Shown here piece by piece: positions 12,986 through 25,487 of a stretch of 64,000 nt of DNA (within the stretch, counting starts at the first letter, position 1; the number at the start of each line of letters is the position of its first letter). The stretch is taken from the NCBI RefSeq assembly GCF_048771995.1, contig NC_133063.1, positions 9,588,001 through 9,652,000 of the forward strand, written 5' to 3'. The DNA comes from Taeniopygia guttata. Its lineage: Eukaryota > Chordata > Aves > Passeriformes > Estrildidae. Below the pieces are notes generated by a model that searched no databases, was not told where the DNA came from, and saw only the letters and a list, made by a program, of their open reading frames with translations. The position numbers and the translations under genes were made by a program.

Positions 12986-15705
12986 TAACATTATCTCTTA
13001 TTCTGGTACCGTACCTTCCTGTTAACCCATCCACATCTTGCATTACATTAACAGTGACAACCCTTATGTTTAAATGACACATCTCCATTTGAACTTCTAA
13101 TATGAAGCAGATGCCATACGAGATCATTTAAAATACCTAGGGTGCAAGAACCAACAAAAAAAGCTGCAAAGCTATCAGTTGAAAAAGATTTAAAGTCTTT
13201 CTCGGAGAAAAAAAAAAGAAAAAAAATTGGTTAAAAAGATTCGGTCTTCATGTGGATTTCATTTTGCCAAGGTAATCTGTGGGTGAAAAAAGGGCTGTAT
13301 AAGCAGCAAAACTAAACATTAAAAAGCAAAGAAAAAAACTCCAAACCCCACCATTATTTTTTAATTGAACACAGCTTTTCCAAGAATTTACAGTGTTCTC
13401 AATCATGCTTATTAATATTCTTTAAAGCAGTTTCTCATTTTGACCTTTCTGTGACAAGGCAAATATATTTCTCAAGCTCAGTAGTTTGATGATGTAGACC
13501 AAAAGGATAATTTAGATTATTTCATAAGCAGATGTTACAAAGCAGAACACGCATTTCCAAATTAAAGACATATCCCTGGTCTTCTTGCTATTATTAAACT
13601 GAAATTTGTACTTTAGAAATATTCTGAATTTTTAATTTCCATGCTTTTGCACGTTCACATCTAAAATATGCCAGATTAGACAAGGATTAAGTTGTTCATA
13701 CTCTGTGAACTACAGTCAAAAGAACTGTATATTAATTTTATATTCTATATTTTCTTTTAAAAAAAATTGTTTCAGTCTCACACTATCCTTAAATACTCAT
13801 GCTGGGGGCAGGGGATGGCAGTATATTAACACTTGCTAGCATCCACTTCAGCTGCCTTGATACTGGCACCTAAAAGGCACACCTCCAAAGAACAATTTCA
13901 GGCCACAAAATCAAAATTTCCAGTTCCTGTAAATACTACAAGTTAAAAGTGAAATAAAAATATAAAAGTGATAGTCACAGAGCATGGCTTAAAATAAATG
14001 CACCTCATTAGAAAATAATTAAAGAAGTACATTTGCATTTATTTTCCAAATAAATCGGATAAATATGCAACTCGTATCTCTTATAACTAACTTCTTGAAA
14101 CAAACATTTATTATATGTCTGCTAACATTAAATCTGTAATTACTATAACTATTCAAAGAACAACTAATTTATGTAAAAACATAGCCTCCTATCTTCCTTT
14201 ATAATTCAAAAGTAGCAAAACTAACATCTACCAACATTATAATAAATAATTCTGATACGCTAAAGGCAATTGCACTCTTGTGTCCAAAACAGAGTATGTT
14301 CAAACACGCAAAGTACCAGATTTGCAATACTGTGGTAATTCTAACCAAGAAGTACCATCAAGCCAATTCTTCACATCACACTTTGATCAAATTAAAATAG
14401 AGATGCTCTAATGATAGTTTCTGGTTCCAGTGGAGTTTTTTGTTTGTTTGTTTTTTCTTTAATCTATCATAATCAATTGCAACTCTTGAGAAGTCTCCAC
14501 ATACTGAACATGCTTCACATATTCCTACCAAGAAACTATCTTTCCATCTCACTTTATTTCATATGGTTATAAAGCTATGAAGGCATCACCATGTCATAAA
14601 TAAAAAAAGCTAGCGTCTATCACCAGGCATGCCAGAATTAAATATGACTCTCACTATAAAGCCACATTAAATGCTCTCCAGTTCGAGAACAAAACCACAA
14701 ATACCACATAGAGATGGTATAACTATGCACAACTGCTAAAAGCACAAAAATTTATATGTGTCAATATGAACATATAATTCTACTATAACTGCTCAGCAGA
14801 TACAGAATTAAGCAGAATCACTAATCATTCAGCTTTCTACTGCACTTAACTGACACCTCATATGATCTTCATAAGAAGTCCAATTCTGCACATTCTTACA
14901 ATCAGCTAGGCTTGAAAACTGGCACTAATCCTTTCAACAGACGTTTCAGCTTCTCCATACTGAAAGACTTAGCAAATGCAGTTACCTGCCTTTAATAAAC
15001 ACCTTTTTTACCCCTCTTAATATAGGACTTAACCTCGTGTGCACCTTGACAAACAACTAAACTTACTAAAGAATCAGCAACAGAAAGAGAAAAAGCATCA
15101 TTAAGAAGACTTAGCAAAGTTCATCAGATGACATCCAAAGAGCTGATAAGAGTAACAAGATGTTTAAGAGAAAAGCTGTTTTCGCCAGATATGGACATAA
15201 CACCATGTGTTAAATACAGCACAACTTTCAAAAGCCATCTTTCCTTTCCATAAATGAGAATGTCAATACAACCCTAAAAAAACAAAAATCAAACAAACAA
15301 AAGGCAAAACCCAAACAAACAAACATACAAACAAACAAATCCCTAGGAATTTCCACTGGAGATAGACAACCTTTCCTCGAGGTGAGTTACTCTTTTTTAC
15401 CAAGGAGATGCAGATATCGCAGTGGAGGCAAAATACTTTATGGACAGTGAAATGCCTTTTAAGATCAAGATCAATCTTCTAGATGAAGTAAAGAATCATT
15501 GACACTTCTAGTCAAATATCCTTTCACATTTGACAGCCATGAATGGAGAAGTTCCATTCTGTTGACACATACTGGAAAAAAAAACACAAAAGAAACAACA
15601 CCAGAAGAGACCAAACCATCACTGAACATTTTTCTGCCGGGAGAAACAACATAGCAAACATTCTCCTAACCCTGCATGTAAAGTACAGCAATTTCACCGC
15701 CCCTC
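12986..15705. other. Non-coding AT-rich stretch
   Basis: No exon, RNA gene or dispersed repeat is recognised. Small (CAAA)n and (AAAC)n tracts lie around 15280-15340, and a GTTTGTTT tract lies near 14440. Confidence 0.5.
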
Positions 15706-16497
15706 TGTGGTGGTGGTGTGTTTTATAGGACTTTATAATGTTTTATTATATGAGTTAGGAGTTTAATGTTAGGAAGTTTCAGTTGGTATGTTCCTTGCAC
15801 CCCCTATTTCTTCCTCTCATAATGGTTTCTCCCAGGTTGTTTACTCCTAAGTTTTCCCGCCACTCAGCTGTCCCTCAGAGTGTCAATCTCCCTGTTCCTC
15901 CTCTTTTACATACTCTTAAATAATGTGTCAGTCCAAGTTGTGCTGCCCACCTCCCTGTCTATCATTGTAGCCACCCCCATTTTGTTCTCGAAGGCTCCTC
16001 CCCTCCCCTATCTTCTCCCCATTGGTTGTGATCAATGATGTAATTATCTTGTAATCTATTTCCATTGATTGTCCCATGTTGCTACCCCTTCACACCCACA
16101 CCCTTTGTAAATTGTTGCCAGACCCCATTTTCTCTGGCACTTGTCTCTTTGGACTTCACACAAGTGTCCCCTCCTTTGTCCCTTCACTTTGGATCCTCAT
16201 GGCACCCCAGTGCAAGCACTACCCACGCCGCAAACGTAAGTTTTAGCCAGACTCCATTTTCTCTGGCACTTGTCTGGAATAAAACCTCCTTGGACTTCAC
16301 ACAAGTGTCCTCTCCTTTGTCCCTTCACCTTGGATCCTCACAGCACCTCAGTGCAAGCGCTGCCCACGCCGCTGCACGCACCGCCTGGTAATCTCAGCAG
16401 AGACCCAGGGGTGGCCACTCTCATAACCCTCACTGGCCACACCGAGGAATTGCTAGCCAGCCCCTTGACACCCAGTAGCCACATGGAAGGTATTATA
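15706..16497 (+). mobile_element. Solo ERV LTR with 6-bp target-site duplication
   Basis: The element starts TGTGGTGGTGGTGTGTTTTA and is flanked by an exact 6-bp direct repeat, CCCCTC, at 15700-15705 and 16498-16503. Six base pairs is the duplication length usual for ERVK-like (class II) elements. U3 is pyrimidine-rich with an ATTGGTTG box near 16021. R-U5 occurs twice in tandem (16117-16245 and 16246-16377), and only the second copy carries the AATAAA signal, at 16278-16283. Its U3 shares the words AGTGTCAATCTCCCT and TTTATAATGTTTTATTA-like with the minus-strand LTR at 40500-41139, so the two look related. The 3' end reads TA instead of the usual CA. No internal retroviral sequence adjoins it, so it is a solo LTR. 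Confidence 0.8.
16117..16377 (+). repeat. Tandem duplication of LTR R-U5 block (129-bp spacing)
   Basis: Two head-to-tail copies both begin GCCAGAC(C/T)CCATTTTCTC and both run through TTGGACTTCACACAAGTGTC and GGATCCTCA to CACGCCGC. The first copy lacks the short GGAATAAAACCTC-like segment that holds the polyadenylation signal in the second. The first copy ends in ACGTAAGTTT, which resembles a splice donor. Confidence 0.9.
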
Positions 16498-16503
16498 CCC
16501 CTC

Positions 16504-18199
16504 GATGTTTCAAGATTAGATCACAATACAAGTTTTTATCAAAAGTTGATATATTAGGATCAAGAGTACAACTAAGAGGATGCTCAGCAAAACAATCCCA
16601 AGCTCAGCACTGATGCCTGAGTTTAGTTCATTATTTTTCCCTCTGGTGAAAAGTAATTGACTGAAACAGGTAGACCTTCATGAAGAGTCTTTCCCTTTAG
16701 AGAAAAGTAAGCAAATAAACAAACTCTCCTCATGCCCAATCTAGAAATCTCCTGGATTTGTCTGTAAATGATGACACTATTTCAAAATCAGAAGATGAGT
16801 CACATACCATACTATCTGAAAATGTTTTATGTATTTCTTTAGACAATTACTACTAACAAGCATTTACCTGCTACTGTGACTTACGTATACTGTAAAACTT
16901 AATCTTTCAATTTGGGTGTCTGCAAGAGCTCTTTTAAGCCAAATCGTTTTGGCTATTGCAATTGCCATTAAACACAGGATTTTTAAGGGCTTTTAAACAC
17001 AGGAACTGTACTAGTATATAACGAAACTTCAGAACAAACCCCAAAAAGCCCCTTTCTGGAGAATAAAAGTCCAGTATTCAGTATTCCTTATTCCAACATT
17101 AAGGTCTTTGTACACCAGGCCTGTGATGAATATATTATATGGTAAAGGTTATAGTTTTATCCACCGTGACTTTCCAAATCATGGAAAATACAAAAGCTTT
17201 TATCTCCCAACAGTAGCATACTATGTCAATTTGTCTATGGGATTGCTAAAAGCTTAAGAAGATTAAGAGAGGTTTTGAGATCAGGCTTTAAGATAAGGTT
17301 ATCATTTACACCAGGAATGTCCATGCACTTTTAAAACAAAAAGTTGAAATAGAGTTTTATCAGAGAAAATCTCCAATTCCAAATAATGTATACTGGAAAA
17401 ATATTTTTCTCCTAATATATTTTAGTGGAGAGAGGCCTCGGAGAGACTTATCTGCCTCATGTACTGTGTGGTCTCAGGACATAGCTGCTTTTTGAGCTAT
17501 ATAATACAACGCAAAAGTAAAAATTCAAGTTCTCCCTCAACTTTCTGCATTGTAATCGTTTACTATGTTGTCAGTCACGAATTTCAAGAGGAGCCTGTCT
17601 ACAAAACCTACTTCATTTTAGAGCAAGATTTCTATCTGTATAAACACCCATGTGCCCGAGACATAAGCACTACTAAAAATACATTCTAAGAAAAGACTTA
17701 ATTAGACACCTCATTTCTTCACCCTCCAGGCCCGAAGAACAATGTCTTGTTTTCTGACCTTCTCCCATACCACTTCCTAATTAGTAACTTCATATACACA
17801 TAAACAACTTAATTCTGGCTGCCATTCACAAAGAAGAACAGCTCAGGAAAACATCTAAGGCCCTGATCCCAAAACCACACAGACACGCGTTTAAATATAA
17901 GCATGTGGGAAACTCCAGCACAGCCTTGGAAGCGGCTCTTGTGTTTGACTATAAACAAGCACATCAACCCATATGTTAGGACCACAATCCTGAAATCATC
18001 GAAGCTTCAGGATGAACGAACCACATGTTCAAAACCAGCTCCTCAGAGGGACCCCGCTGTGGAGCGGTTTCTAAGAGGAAATCCAAACACACGTCTGTGG
18101 AACTGACGATGAGAGCCCCGAAGACACTCAGCGGGGGTCTCACAAGGCAAAAGTCTGACTTGCAATCAGCATTTTGGAGCACCACGAAAGAACTTGATG
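16504..18199. other. Non-coding stretch flanking the CpG island
   Basis: AT-rich sequence without a recognised exon or repeat. CpG frequency begins to rise after about 18020. Confidence 0.5.
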
Positions 18200-18900
18200 T
18201 GACCGGTCACTGTGCTCCGCGAATTCCCGCAGTTACTGTCAGCCCGCTGCGAGGGGCGGAGCCTGGCTCCGGGCACGGATACGGACACATCACCCCCTCC
18301 CTCTCTTCTCTCACACACACTCACACACACAAAAATCCTTCCAGGAGCAGGGCTCAGTCGGCAGGCTGCAGAAGGCCGGCGGCCGCTGCGTAAGGCAGGC
18401 AGGGCGGCCGAGGCCCCGACGGTGCCCGGGGCACATCAAAGTGTGATAAAACGCAGGGGAGAGGGCGAGCGCACACAGTGCCCCGCACAGCGCAACCCCT
18501 GCGGCCGCACCGGCAGGCAGGGGCGCGGGGCTGGGGAGCGCCGGCGGCAGCAGCGCGACAGCCGCAGGCGCCCGCCCGAGCTGCCCGCGCTTCGCACCGC
18601 CGCATCCCGACCGACCGTCGAGGAAAGAGCCATCGCCGCGCCGGGCACCGGCTCAAAGGTGGCCCCGAGCACTCCGCTGCCGGCCGGGCGGCACATGGCC
18701 TGCCGCCAGCCACCGCCGCGGTTCGCCTCGCCGTGCTCAGAACAGCGGGAGTTTGCCCTCCCCTCTCGTCCCGTCCCGCCTGTGGACCCCACCCGGGACG
18801 GACCCCGGGCGCTGCGGAGGACAACTCCGCGGCCCTGCTGCGCTACCAGCCGGGGGCGCGACGCCCGGACCCGCTCCCAGTCCCCCGGGGCCCCTCTCCC

Positions 18901-18910
18901 GCTCACCTGG
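18901..18910 (-). other. Candidate splice donor, minus strand
   Basis: On the minus strand the sequence reads CCACCAG|GTGAGCGGG, with the last exon base at 18907. It is a good match to the CAG|GTRAGT consensus and sits inside the CpG island, so it could end the untranslated first exon of the leftward gene. No acceptor can be paired with it in this window. Confidence 0.45.
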
Positions 18911-19068
18911 TGGCGGGGCTCTGGAGCCCGGGGCGCCGCGGGGTGCGCCGTGCCCGGCGGGGCTGCCCTGGCCCTGGCTCCGCGCTCCCGCCTCCGGCAA
19001 GCTCGGCCCGTGGAGGGGCGGCGGCGGGCAGAGGGCGGCGGGCGGCGGAAAGCGACCGGAACCGCCGC

Positions 19069-19079
19069 TCATGGTGAGT
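19069..19079 (+). other. Candidate splice donor, plus strand
   Basis: The plus strand reads CTCATG|GTGAGTCCC, with the exon ending at 19073. This is a strong donor core (GTGAGT) in the CpG island. It could serve a rightward antisense or divergent non-coding transcript, or it may be chance. Its presumed exon would overlap the proposed minus-strand first exon. Confidence 0.3.
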
Positions 19080-19670
19080 CCCGGAAAGCCGAAGCAGGAG
19101 CGGACACGGGCGCGGGTCCGGGGGAGTGCCGCGAGAAGGGAGGCAGCCGAGGGGGAGGTGGAGGCGGCGACGGCGGCCCCACCAGCGGGGGAGGAGGCAA
19201 CGGAGGAGGCGGGGGGCGGCGGAGGGGAGGAGGAGAAGGCAGGCAGGAAGGGGGCGGCGGAAGAAGCCACCCATCTGCCGCTCCGGCCCGCCTCGCCGGC
19301 CTGACGGAGGTGCCGCTCGCCGCCGCTTTCCTCGCCGCGCGGAGCGACGCCGCGGTCCCGCTGGCGGGCAGGGCCATGAAAGCCGGCGTCGGGCTGCGCC
19401 CCGGGGGCTGCCGAGCGGGCGGCCACCGGCATCGCCGCCCGCTCCGGCCGGCGTCGCGGCAGCCGCCGCCCCAAGAGCAGCCGCACCGCGGGGACGGCGG
19501 AGCGGTCAGCGCCAGCGGGGACGCGTGGGTGGCATGGGCGGCGTGGGGAGCCTCCGGCCGGGGCGCAGCCCACCGCCGGGCGGGGGGGGCCGCTGCCCAG
19601 CCGTGCCGGCAGCTCGAGCCGCGCAGCTGCTTAGTGCTGCCGCCGAGGAGGAGGAGGAAGTCTCCCCGCC

Positions 19671-19712
19671 TGCTTCCTCCCTCCCTGCCTCCCTCCTTCC
19701 CTCCCTGCCCCA
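19671..19712. repeat. CCCT/CCTC polypyrimidine tract in the CpG island
   Basis: Plus-strand sequence made of CCTCCCT and CCTTCC units, directly after a GAGGAGGAGGAGGAAG purine tract at 19646-19660. Such tracts can form triplex or quadruplex-like structures and are common in GC-rich promoters. Confidence 0.75.
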
Positions 19713-20130
19713 GCGGCCCGCCGGCAGTCCGGCGCCTCCCAAAGGCCTCTCGCTGCCCGCAGCAGCGCTGCCGCAGGGCGTGACGACCCGCGGGGCGCGC
19801 ACAGGCGCGGCCGCCCCGCACTGCGGCGGGGCCCCCTCGGGACAGCGGGAGCGGGGTCTGTGCCGGGACCCCGGCGGGCCGCAGCCCTTGCGAGCAGAGC
19901 CCGGAACCATCCTCGCCCTGTCCCGTGTTCCGTCTCCGCGGGCAAGGGCGCCGCCGCGACCCTTCGCCCTCGCTGTCCGGCTCCGCGCCCCCCGAGCCGG
20001 CACGGCGCTCCGGGGGCGGGGGGCAAAGGTTGCCACCGACGGGTGAGCCCGCCCCCACGGGCACGTGTAAGGAGCGGGGACCGCCCCATCCCGGCGTCAG
20101 CGGGGGGCGGTGAACACCCATCACTCACTG

Positions 20131-22379
20131 GGATAAACCCGCCTGCCGGTTTGTATGCAAAAAAGTCAAGGATGCCGGTAAAGGGATAGGTTAAGGACAG
20201 GGATGTCCTTAAGCTGTCACGGTGACGCCGGTTTCGTTGTCAGACGAACAGGATTCTAGCAAATCCGTTGGCATGAGGAGACACCAGGAGCGCAGCCAAG
20301 ACGCAGCGAAGAGTTTCTCTCAAAGTGAGGGAAATGCCTCTGTGCGTGCGTCCTCTGCGGTGCGGAGAAACAGCTGCGTGTGCGGAGTGAGCCCAGCGGG
20401 TTTGGCTCTCAGGAAGAGTGGAATAGTGGGAAAAATGACACATGCATTAACAAAGAAAATGCATAGCGAAATTTACTAGCCACTAGCCAGAGGGGTGCAC
20501 TTGCTGTCCTCGGTGGAACAGCAGTAATTCTCTGAGTTCTAAATGTGCAGACAGATAATTATTTTGCGCATCACAGCAGTGCTTCTTTCTCCTGTGTGTC
20601 ATGCTATGAGGGAAATATTTCCACAAATCCTGCATTTGCCAGCATTGCCCCACTGTGCCAGTGTTTTCCCTCACTTCATGTCATTTGGTGGAGGTTTTTG
20701 TCCAATGTGGGAGCAGGGGACCATGACTCCCCAGAGGATTAACAACTCTAGGGATTGTAGCAGACTATTGATGAAATTCTTGTGTCCCAACAATTTTTTA
20801 AGGTCATTCAAAACCTTTCTTGATTTGTTAAAGCTTCATGGAGTGTTTCAGGTCTCCAGCCCTGAAATAGGAAACAACTTCAACAGCTCCTGTCTCCTGA
20901 TTCAGTGAAACATGTGGATCTGAACTACTTTCCTTACACTTCCCCTTTCCGAGGTGTCTGCACTTCTTTCAGATTGCTGCTCTCTGGCATGCACATGCAG
21001 ACTGTGTGAAGCTCTTGGCAGTTCACAGCTGGCAGAAAATGATGAACAGAGGCACTATTGCTTTTGTAATGATTCATTTTTCACTCACTTCCTGGGGGGA
21101 AGTTGCTTTAAAACTACTCCCATGTCGAAGGTAGTACTTAAAAGTGCATTGTGGCAAAGACTTCCTTTGTTGTGAGCCCTTCAAAAATGGCAAATTTGAA
21201 TACTAATTATACACTACAGGAAAAGGTGTGAAAATAGCACCAGTCCTTCAGCTAACACAATCTTTCTAATCTTTTCGTATGTAGATTATCTTCCAGAAAT
21301 AAGCAAAGAAAAGATATTTCTGCAGTATGAAGTGACTTCAGCTGTTAGTCTAACACACACTCCAGACTACAAGCTGGCTGGAAGTTCAGGAAGGCTGCTT
21401 CTGTGCCATTTGGGGCAGGAGTCTTGCACACATAACCTCACTGTTTCGGTGCACTGCACTTCATTTTCTTCTGGAGCTTTGGTGTTCCATTTTCCTGTTA
21501 GTTCTAAATTTAAATAAAGCCTTTTCAAAAAAACATCATTGAAAAAGCTAGATACAGGTTTTTTGTTTTTTTTTTTTTCTGAAGTTACTTTACTCAAGTA
21601 TGAGAAGAGATACCTTTAGTCTAATACCCTATTAGTTAGGGTAGGTGCCACATTTGGAAAACAGGCAAGCTTTTAGCAGTGTACAAAAAGCCTTCAGATC
21701 TGCTTAAGGTCTTCAGGTACTTAAAGACAAGGTTTTGTCTAAGGTTTAAAACAGCTGATAACTCATTTTTCTGAACAGAAACATACTGCTGGCCATCCAG
21801 AATTACACTCCTTGGTAGTTTATATCAAGTAGATCCAGGGAAAAGTTGTAAAAAGCTTTTTTTTCTCCTTTGTTTTGATTTTTGTTATAAAGTTTACATA
21901 CCTGCAATGCTGTCTGAAAAAAAGGGTAAAAAATTAAAGTCTAGGTTTCCTTACCTCTCCCAATGGTCTGAAATAATCACTTACAGGTGTGATTTTCAGG
22001 GTTCTTCCTGTGATACAATGCTGAAAACTGTGGGATTAGATGTATTGTTTCACTAAAAATTGAAAAACATCCACTGTGCCCAGAGCATCTCTTAAAAGCT
22101 GATAGCCTCTGCAATGGTGTTTAAGATTTTGCACAAGCCAGACTTTACAATGGGATGATTCCTACCATGAATCCTTCATTATGTCTGTTTTGTTTCTGTT
22201 GGTGCTGCTGAAGTCCTGATGATTAAAAAATAAAAGAAAATTACTGCATATAAGGCTGGCAAAACTGAAAAAACTGATTATAGACCTTGAAAATTGATAT
22301 GATAACTGGTCTGCGAAATGCCTCAGAGACACTGGGGACTATTCATCTGAAGAGGTGAGACAATCTGTAGCACAGGTCA
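20131..22379. other. Intergenic stretch upstream of the CpG island
   Basis: Composition returns to AT-rich after 20.1 kb. I see no exon with support and no recognised repeat. A T-rich run lies near 21560-21580. Confidence 0.5.
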
Positions 22380-23070
22380 AGTGCCCATGCAGCAATGCCC
22401 ACAGCTGCAGCTGGAACACTGTGGTCTGATCATTGTCACTGAGGTGTGGAGGGACAAACTGCATGGCTGGAGCACTGCATCAGGGGCTATAAACCATTCA
22501 GAAGGGATGGGCGAGGAAGGAGGAGTGGGCAGCACTGGGAATGATGTTACCTCTGTGTGGAAAATGGATGAACTGCAGAGAGCTGCCATGGAAAACCAGC
22601 AATGGACAGGTAAAATGGGTGAAAATGTATAGGCAAAAACTGGGGTCAAGCCGACAAGGGAAATCTCATGGTTGATGTTTTCTACAAGCCACCAGACCTA
22701 GAGGAGGATGTTAATGAAGTGTTTTTCCTTCAGCTACAGGAAGATTCACACTCCAGGCTCTGATCCAGATGAGGGGCTTCAACTGCTCTGACATCTGCTG
22801 GGAAAGTAGCACAGCAATTTCTGTCTCATGTAAACAGGCCAGGAGACTCCCAGAGTGCATTAATCCAGGTGATAGCCCAACCAGAGAAGAAATTTTACCA
22901 CAATAATAAGATTAATAAGGACTTCTGCAGGTATGTGGTCAGAAAAGGAGACCAAAATAAATGTTAGCCCCCAATAAATAGGATAACTGGTCTAGTACAG
23001 AAAAGGCTGAGGCACTCATCATTTTTTTGCTTCAGTTTTCAGTGGTAAACTCTCTTCCCACATTTCTTAA
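22380..23070 (+). mobile_element. CR1 LINE ORF2 fragment, endonuclease region, decayed
   Basis: The plus-strand frames carry successive matches to the CR1 ORF2 endonuclease. 'HCGLIIVTEVWRDKLHGWS' at about 22420-22470 matches the TETWW...DWSAA block. A YKPPD-like block follows near 22685, then FLQLQE near 22725, and an 'ICWESST' block near 22795. The reading frame shifts several times. Around 22880 the sequence jumps to the later 'EKAE...FF...VFS' segment that lies just before the reverse transcriptase (23000-23060), so there is an internal deletion. The reverse transcriptase and the 3' tail are absent. It is a non-functional relic. Confidence 0.85.
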
Positions 23071-25487
23071 GTCCCTTGTACCTAATCTAAATTAACCCTT
23101 CTTTGGTTTAGAGTGACCCTTCTCCAATAAGGTTTGATTTGTGTGGAAAAAATACATGGTTAAAATGAGCATAAGAAATACAATACAGAAGGGACAGTGC
23201 AGGCAAAAGGATAGGTGGTTTCATCATGCATTTTATTTTATCAGTGGCAGGATGTTTCTCACCTTTCAGAACCTGCTCTGGATTAACCCTGATGGTCAGG
23301 CTTTATGTAGATGACAAGATTTTTGCCCTGGGATGGCACGGTTTTCCGCAAGAAACCCAGGTAAAACAGCTTCAGTCATTCTAAATTTCTTATACTCTAG
23401 TCTTCAGACATATTAAAATGCCTATGCAAGAGGGATGTTGCAAAGCTCTTCCATGTTACAGTGGAGAATATGACATTGTTTGTAGTAGATAATGTGGCTT
23501 TATCCCACACTGTAAAACACCATTCATGCATCCCTGTGTTTTTGAACAAATAGTAGCAAAAATATGGACCAGCTTTTTCAAATGACTATTAGACATGATG
23601 GGTAATATTTAAGCACTATGTGAAGTTGCATGATTCTCATAGCTACCAAGTAATGGTGGAAGAGTGTAGCCAGACTGGATGGAACATCAAACTGAAGAAA
23701 AGTAGACCTGCTGCTACTGATTTAAAAGCTAACCTTTAGGCAGCTAGACTCCTGGACTGTGTTCACTCAATTTCTGCTCAGATTTTAGCTAGTGTGTATT
23801 CAAGGGATGGTCATGGGTGGTCTCATGGGGAAAGTGGGAAAAGGTGCACCACACTCTTTGACTCACAGTTTGCTTTATGCAAATACATCCCTGGGCTGTC
23901 AGTATGTTGCAAACAGCTGCTCTTTTATCCCATAGCAATCTAGTTGACATTCCACATTACAAGTTACCTTCTAATACTATCCATCCTATGGATTGATGAA
24001 AGAATTAGATAACTGAATTGGTATTATTTTGAATCTATAGTGATAGAAAAGCTGATATATTAATATTATCATAATTGATTAAAGAACTAGAGAAATGGGG
24101 AATTGTTACCAAGTCTCATTCTCCCTGTGTAGCTGCCAGTAAAAAAATCTCCTGGCACATGGTGACTGCCAGTAGATTACAGAGCCTTGAACAGTGTCCC
24201 TGAACTACCCACTGCAGCTGTTCCCAGGAAAGTGGTATAGGTAATATTCTTAATGAATAAGATGCATGTACTGAACAACACCAGCAATACACTTTAGCTA
24301 TCTCGGTGTGGTATTCAGGAAATCAGGAAAGGATTCAATCCCTATCACTCAAAAAACATAACCACTTTGCTGGACTTTCAAGGAAAAGGAATAAGGGAAA
24401 CTCTGAGAATGAAACTAGTCATTACTGAGGTTTGGATACAATCCAAGAATTATTTTTCCTCCACTAGGAACTGATAAATTAGTGAGTGCAAGCTGTCATT
24501 CAACTTGCATAGAAAGTAACTATCTAGAAAGTATACTAAGTATTCTCTGGAGCTTTATTAATACACTGATGATGAGGTGTAACTGGAGACAGTGTTGATA
24601 ACATCTGAAGAGATTGGAAGCCTCTTGTATCAGCAATGCTAACCCTTCCATTGAGAGGTCTGGTATTCTATATTGTAAACCCATGGAAGTTGGTAAATTT
24701 TGCAGTAACTTGAACAGTGAGGTCCAAATATCAAAAAGCTTGCATCAGTGCTGGCAGAATTCTGAACTTCAACTTGGTTCCAATATGGAACACAACATAC
24801 TCTCAAACTGAAGAACTGGAATCCTGAAAAAATATATATTAAAAGGCTATTATGTAACAAAAAACAAGTGACTATTGCAATCAACCATAATACCTGCTGG
24901 AATTTTCTGAATCACAAGAGAAATTGAACAAATGGCTGGACATCATTGGTGTGATATTTTTCTGGGATTTACACCATCTGTATCTGGCATATTACATCTT
25001 ATATCCTGTGATCATTGTAATACTGTGTTCTGTTTTATTAGATTTTATATTCTTGTGCTGGTATATTTGCATATTGCTTTCCTCTCCATGTCAAAAATAT
25101 ATCACATTAACACATCAATTGTTTAAATGATTACCAGCCAGTGAGATATCATCCAGAGATATCATCCTTCCGGATGCTGCATCGTAGTGTATAAGAAATG
25201 TATGTATAATCAATGGAAGACATGCAAGGACTGTTCTGAAAGCTAGGTTTATATTTGCTTATTCACTGACAGAGCTTCAGAGCCTGATTTAAAGAAATAA
25301 TCTGTACACAGTCTTGAACTGTGGCCAAATTTCAATTTTTTTCCCCCACAAAATGCCTTTAAATATCATTGTACCTTCCCTGAAGAATTAAAAGGTACAG
25401 TAAAAAGGTTCAGATAGCTGGAAGATTTACGAAGGAAATTTTAATTTATGTTTTGTACATCAGTGATGATTATAGGTGAAAGACACA
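23071..25487. other. Intergenic stretch, nothing recognised
   Basis: AT-rich sequence with only short unsupported open frames. No dispersed repeat recognised. Confidence 0.5.

Larger units (their letters stand above)
18200..20130 (-). promoter_or_regulatory. SLC25A51: CpG-island promoter, probably of SLC25A51 (leftward)
   Basis: About 1.9 kb switches abruptly from AT-rich to very GC-rich, with dense CpG, GGGCGG-type Sp1 boxes (for example near 18255 and 20015), CCGGAA ETS-like words near 19056, and a CACGTG E-box at 20062-20067. No TATA box was found. This is a textbook housekeeping promoter. The gene is inferred and not read directly. In vertebrate gene order the minus-strand gene just beyond the 3' end of SHB is SLC25A51, the mitochondrial NAD+ carrier, and its coding sequence sits in a downstream exon behind non-coding first exons. 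That fits the lack of carrier coding sequence here if the exon is left of position 1. A minus-strand splice donor at 18907/18906 would end a first exon; a plus-strand donor at 19073/19074 leaves room for an antisense transcript. Long open frames run in several frames through the island but are compositional. Confidence 0.6.

Noticed and set aside
18212..20124. Many long open frames on both strands in the CpG island, up to 523 codons
   Set aside because: They are rich in Arg, Ala, Gly and Pro in every frame, overlap on both strands and show no domain. GC-rich DNA has few stop codons, so these are compositional.
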